Below are positions 39,481-42,040 of a stretch of 42,040 nt of DNA, piece after piece. The DNA is from Streptomyces sp. SolWspMP-5a-2 (GTDB lineage Bacteria > Actinomycetota > Actinomycetes > Streptomycetales > Streptomycetaceae): the NCBI RefSeq assembly GCF_900091845.1, contig NZ_FMCI01000370.1, positions 1-42,040 on the forward strand. The letters are read 5' to 3'. Within the stretch, counting starts at the first letter, position 1, and each line of letters starts with the position of its first letter. The notes beneath the pieces are model-generated. The model made no database searches and was not told where the DNA came from. It saw only the letters and a program-made list of their open reading frames with translations. The translations under genes and the position numbers were made by a program.

Positions 39481-40595
39481 AGATAGACCTCACGGACACC
39501 ACGGCCAGCAAGATCAACAAGTCGCTGGTCCAGGGCCGCCGCGCCATCGGCACCCCCGCCGTCGGCATGGTGCTCACCCTGGTCATCGTCACCGACGAGG
39601 AGAACGCGTACGACGCCCTCAAGGCGGCGAACGACGCCTCCCGCGAGCACCCCTCGCGCACCCTCGTCGTCATCCGGCGCGTCTCGCGCACCTCCCGCGA
39701 CCGCACGACGTCCCGCCTGGACGCCGAGGTCAGGCTGGGCGCCGAGGCGGGCACCGGCGAGACGGTGGTGCTGCGCCTGTACGGCGAAGTCGTCAACCAC
39801 GCGCAGTCCGTCGTGCTGCCGCTGCTGCTGCCGGACGCCCCGGTGGTGGTCTGGTGGCCGGTGGAGGCGCCGCTGGATCCCGCGAAGGACCCGCTGGGCG
39901 CGCTGGCCCAGCGCCGGGTGACGGACACCTACGCGTCCGAGCAGCCGGTCCGGGACCTCACCGCTCGCGCCGACACGTACACCCCCGGCGACACCGACCT
40001 CTCCTGGACCCGCATCACGCCCTGGCGCTCGATGCTGGCCGCCGCCCTCGACCAGGTCACCTGCGAGGTCGCCGGGGTCGAGGTGGAGGGCGAGGAGTTC
40101 AACCCGAGCTGCGAGCTGCTGGCGATGTGGCTCGCGGACCGGCTCGACGTGCCGGTGAAGCGGTCGCTCTCCTCGGGCCCCGGCCTCACCGCGGTCCGTA
40201 TGCACACCGACTGCGGCCCGATCGTCCTGGACCGCGCCGACGGTTCGCTCGCGACCCTCTCCATCGAGGGCCAGCCCGACCGCGCGGTCGCGCTGAAGCG
40301 GCGCGAGACGGCCGAGCTGATCGCGGAGGAACTGCGCAGGCTCGACCCGGACGACACCTACGCGTCGGCGCTGCGCTTCGGCGTGGACCGGCTGAGCGCG
40401 GAGGCGGAGAAGGCGGAGGCCGAAGCGCAGGCCGAGGCCGAGGCGGAAGCCGGGAAGGCCGCCGCGAAGAAGGCGGACGGCGACGGGAGCGCGGAGTCCG
40501 GACGGGCTCCGTCGGCCTCGTCCGCCGCCCCGTCGGCGACGGCCCCGAAGGCACCCGCCAAGAAGGCCGCCGCGAAGAAGGCGACGGCGAAGTGA
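39477..40595 (+). CDS. opcA: Glucose-6-phosphate dehydrogenase assembly protein
   Basis: A 372-residue OpcA. It binds and activates Zwf in cyanobacteria and actinobacteria, affecting assembly or redox control. Residues 1-305 are the conserved globular part (SRTLVVIRRVSRTSRDRTTS, then PVVVWWPVEAPLDPAKDPLG). After that comes a low-complexity Ala/Glu then Ala/Lys tail of about 65 residues, ending AKKAAAKKATAK, which recalls the basic tails of actinobacterial DNA- or RNA-binding proteins. It is coupled by 4-bp overlaps to zwf and pgl. Confidence 0.9.
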   Translation: MKIDLTDTTASKINKSLVQGRRAIGTPAVGMVLTLVIVTDEENAYDALKAANDASREHPSRTLVVIRRVSRTSRDRTTSRLDAEVRLGAEAGTGETVVLRLYGEVVNHAQSVVLPLLLPDAPVVVWWPVEAPLDPAKDPLGALAQRRVTDTYASEQPVRDLTARADTYTPGDTDLSWTRITPWRSMLAAALDQVTCEVAGVEVEGEEFNPSCELLAMWLADRLDVPVKRSLSSGPGLTAVRMHTDCGPIVLDRADGSLATLSIEGQPDRAVALKRRETAELIAEELRRLDPDDTYASALRFGVDRLSAEAEKAEAEAQAEAEAEAGKAAAKKADGDGSAESGRAPSASSAAPSATAPKAPAKKAAAKKATAK

Positions 40596-41374
40596 ACACG
40601 CCGCAGCTGGTCGTGCACCGCGACAAGGAGCTGATGGCGCAGGCCGCCGCGGCCCGCCTCATCACGAAGATCGTGGACGCGCAGGCCTCCCGGGGCTCCG
40701 CGTCCGTGGTCCTCACCGGCGGCCGCAACGGCAACGGCCTGCTGGCCGCGCTGGCGACGGCACCCGCCCGGGACGCCGTCGACTGGACCCGCCTCGACCT
40801 GTGGTGGGGCGACGAGCGGTTCCTGCCGGAGGGCGACCCGGAGCGCAATGTCACGCAGGCCCGCGAGGCCCTGCTGGACGCGGTGCCGCTCGCCCCGGAG
40901 CGCGTGCACGCCATGCCCGCCTCCGACGGGCCGTACGGCTCGGACGTCGACGCGGCGGCCGAAGCGTACGCGGCGGAGCTGGCGCGGGCCGCCGGCCCGG
41001 AAAGCCACGGACCGGTGCCGACCTTCGACGTGCTGATGCTCGGCGTCGGCCCGGACACCCACGTGGCGTCGCTCTTCCCGGAGCTGCCCGCGGTCCGGGA
41101 GACGGAGCGCACGGTGGTCGGCGTGCACGGCGCGCCCAAGCCCCCGCCGACCCGGGTGAGCCTCACCCTGCCGGCGATCCGGGCGGCCCGCGAGGTGTGG
41201 CTGCTCGCGGCGGGCGAGGACAAGGCGGAGGCGGCGCAGATCGCCCTGTCCGGCGCGGGCGAGATCCAGGCCCCGGCGGCGGGCGCCCAGGGCAGGCAGC
41301 GCACCCTGTGGCTGCTGGACGCGGCGGCGGCCTCCCGGCTGCCCCGCTCGCTGTACCCGCCGGCGTCGCCGTAG
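40592..41374 (+). CDS. pgl: 6-phosphogluconolactonase
   Basis: A 260-residue DevB/SOL-family lactonase hydrolysing 6-phosphogluconolactone made by Zwf. VVLTGGRNGNGLLAAL, WWGDERFLPEGDPERN and MLGVGPDTHVASLFPE are family motifs; the last usually has Gly where Thr stands here, leaving the key His in place. The GTG overlaps the opcA stop by 4 bp. It is the final gene before a strong hairpin. Confidence 0.92.
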   Translation: MNTPQLVVHRDKELMAQAAAARLITKIVDAQASRGSASVVLTGGRNGNGLLAALATAPARDAVDWTRLDLWWGDERFLPEGDPERNVTQAREALLDAVPLAPERVHAMPASDGPYGSDVDAAAEAYAAELARAAGPESHGPVPTFDVLMLGVGPDTHVASLFPELPAVRETERTVVGVHGAPKPPPTRVSLTLPAIRAAREVWLLAAGEDKAEAAQIALSGAGEIQAPAAGAQGRQRTLWLLDAAAASRLPRSLYPPASP

Positions 41375-41400
41375 GGCGGACCGGTGGCACGGTGACCGAC

Positions 41401-41434
41401 GGTGCGGCGGAGGCTCTCGGGCCTCCGCCGCACC
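41401..41434. terminator. Bidirectional terminator between pgl and pgi
   Basis: Perfect 14-base arms (41401-41414 and 41421-41434) enclose a 6-base loop, midway between the converging genes. Confidence 0.85.
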
Positions 41435-41477
41435 CGTGCGTGGTGGGGCCGCCGGGACCTGGTCCCGGCGGGGTTCC

Positions 41478-42040
41478 CTAACGGCCGCGCAGCTCGCGGT
41501 ACTTGGCGACCAGCGCGGTGCTCGACGCGTCCAGGCCGGGTACCTGGGCGCCCTCGGTCAGGGCGGGTTCGACGCGCTTGGCGAGGACCTTGCCCAGCTC
41601 CACGCCCCACTGGTCGAAGGAGTCGATGTTCCACACCGCGCCCTGCACGAACACCTTGTGCTCGTAGAGGGCGATGAGCTGGCCGAGCACCGACGGGGTC
41701 AGCTCCCGGGCCAGGATCGTGGTGGTGGGGTGGTCGCCCTTGAACGTCTTGTGCGCGACCAGCTCCTCCGGGACGCCCTCGGCACGGACCTCGTCGGGCG
41801 TCTTGCCGAAGGCGAGGGCCTGGGTCTGCGCGAAGAAGTTCGCCATCAGCAGGTCGTGCTGCGCCTTCAGCCCGTCGCTCAACTCGGCCACCGGCTCGGC
41901 GAACCCGATGAAGTCCGCCGGGATGAGCTTGGTGCCCTGGTGGATCAACTGGTAGTAGGCGTGCTGCCCGTTGGTGCCGGGCGTGCCCCACACCACGGGC
42001 CCCGTCTGCCAGTCGACCTCCTGCCCGTCCCGGCCCACGT
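41478..42040 (-). CDS. pgi: Glucose-6-phosphate isomerase, C-terminal part
   Basis: The last ~187 residues of Pgi, which interconverts glucose-6-phosphate and fructose-6-phosphate; the start lies beyond the window. The visible signatures are GTNGQHAYYQLIHQGTKLIP with the catalytic His, and EHKVFVQGAVWNIDSFDQWG with the catalytic Lys. It ends ALVAKYRELRGR. It converges on the tkt-pgl unit. Confidence 0.93.
   Translation of the reverse strand, partial: VGRDGQEVDWQTGPVVWGTPGTNGQHAYYQLIHQGTKLIPADFIGFAEPVAELSDGLKAQHDLLMANFFAQTQALAFGKTPDEVRAEGVPEELVAHKTFKGDHPTTTILARELTPSVLGQLIALYEHKVFVQGAVWNIDSFDQWGVELGKVLAKRVEPALTEGAQVPGLDASSTALVAKYRELRGR

Overview
This 42-kb window is high-GC (about 70 percent by eye, with strong G/C third-codon bias) and has the gene content of a Streptomyces chromosome: a SUF-only Fe-S assembly operon with a SufR-type regulator, ctaA divergent from ctaB, and the actinobacterial tkt-tal-zwf-opcA-pgl-pgi pentose-phosphate block. 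I saw no rRNA, tRNA or CRISPR array.

Left part (1-8.9 kb): carbon uptake and catabolism. After a partial mycothiol-dependent isomerase-like gene, a kdgD-type dehydratase and a translationally coupled gene of unknown function diverge from a uronate dehydrogenase (udh). Next come a DeoR regulator and a four-gene operon of translationally coupled genes for a sugar/polyol ABC importer (lipoprotein and two permeases, no ATPase) plus a zinc alcohol dehydrogenase, ended by a strong hairpin.

Middle (8.9-15.4 kb): a tandem TerD-domain stress protein, a small membrane protein, a LacI regulator, an ACC deaminase (acdS) with its GntR/FCD regulator, and a conserved gene of unknown function. The gntR promoter looks leaderless, and a 25-bp near-palindrome covers its start codon.

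15.88-19.39 kb: a decayed 3.5-kb integrated element. It lies between two copies of a 14-bp sequence that is the last 14 bp of dapD, so dapD appears to be the attachment site. Inside are a truncated integrase pseudogene (catalytic Arg changed to Trp, several internal deletions), a Nudix gene and an HD-domain gene in convergent contact, a 110-nt composite inverted repeat, an HTH protein with a TTA codon, a possible small membrane protein, and a promoter-hairpin unit that may encode a small RNA. Base composition falls clearly towards the right end of the element.

Right part (19.4-42 kb): dapD (lysine/peptidoglycan), a TetR-SMR efflux pair, a membrane-anchored AbfB-like protein, the suf operon (sufR-B-D-Rieske-C-S-U-T) with an iron-box-like site upstream, an AAC(3)-like gene with a disturbed 5' end, an ABC-2 exporter pair, haem A/haem O synthesis genes (ctaA, ctaB), and the central-carbon block. 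In that block tkt, tal, zwf, opcA and pgl run as one unit (zwf-opcA-pgl overlap by 4 bp), and pgi (partial) converges on it. Fe-S assembly, haem A/O synthesis and NADPH supply therefore sit together in this core region, interrupted only by small accessory modules.
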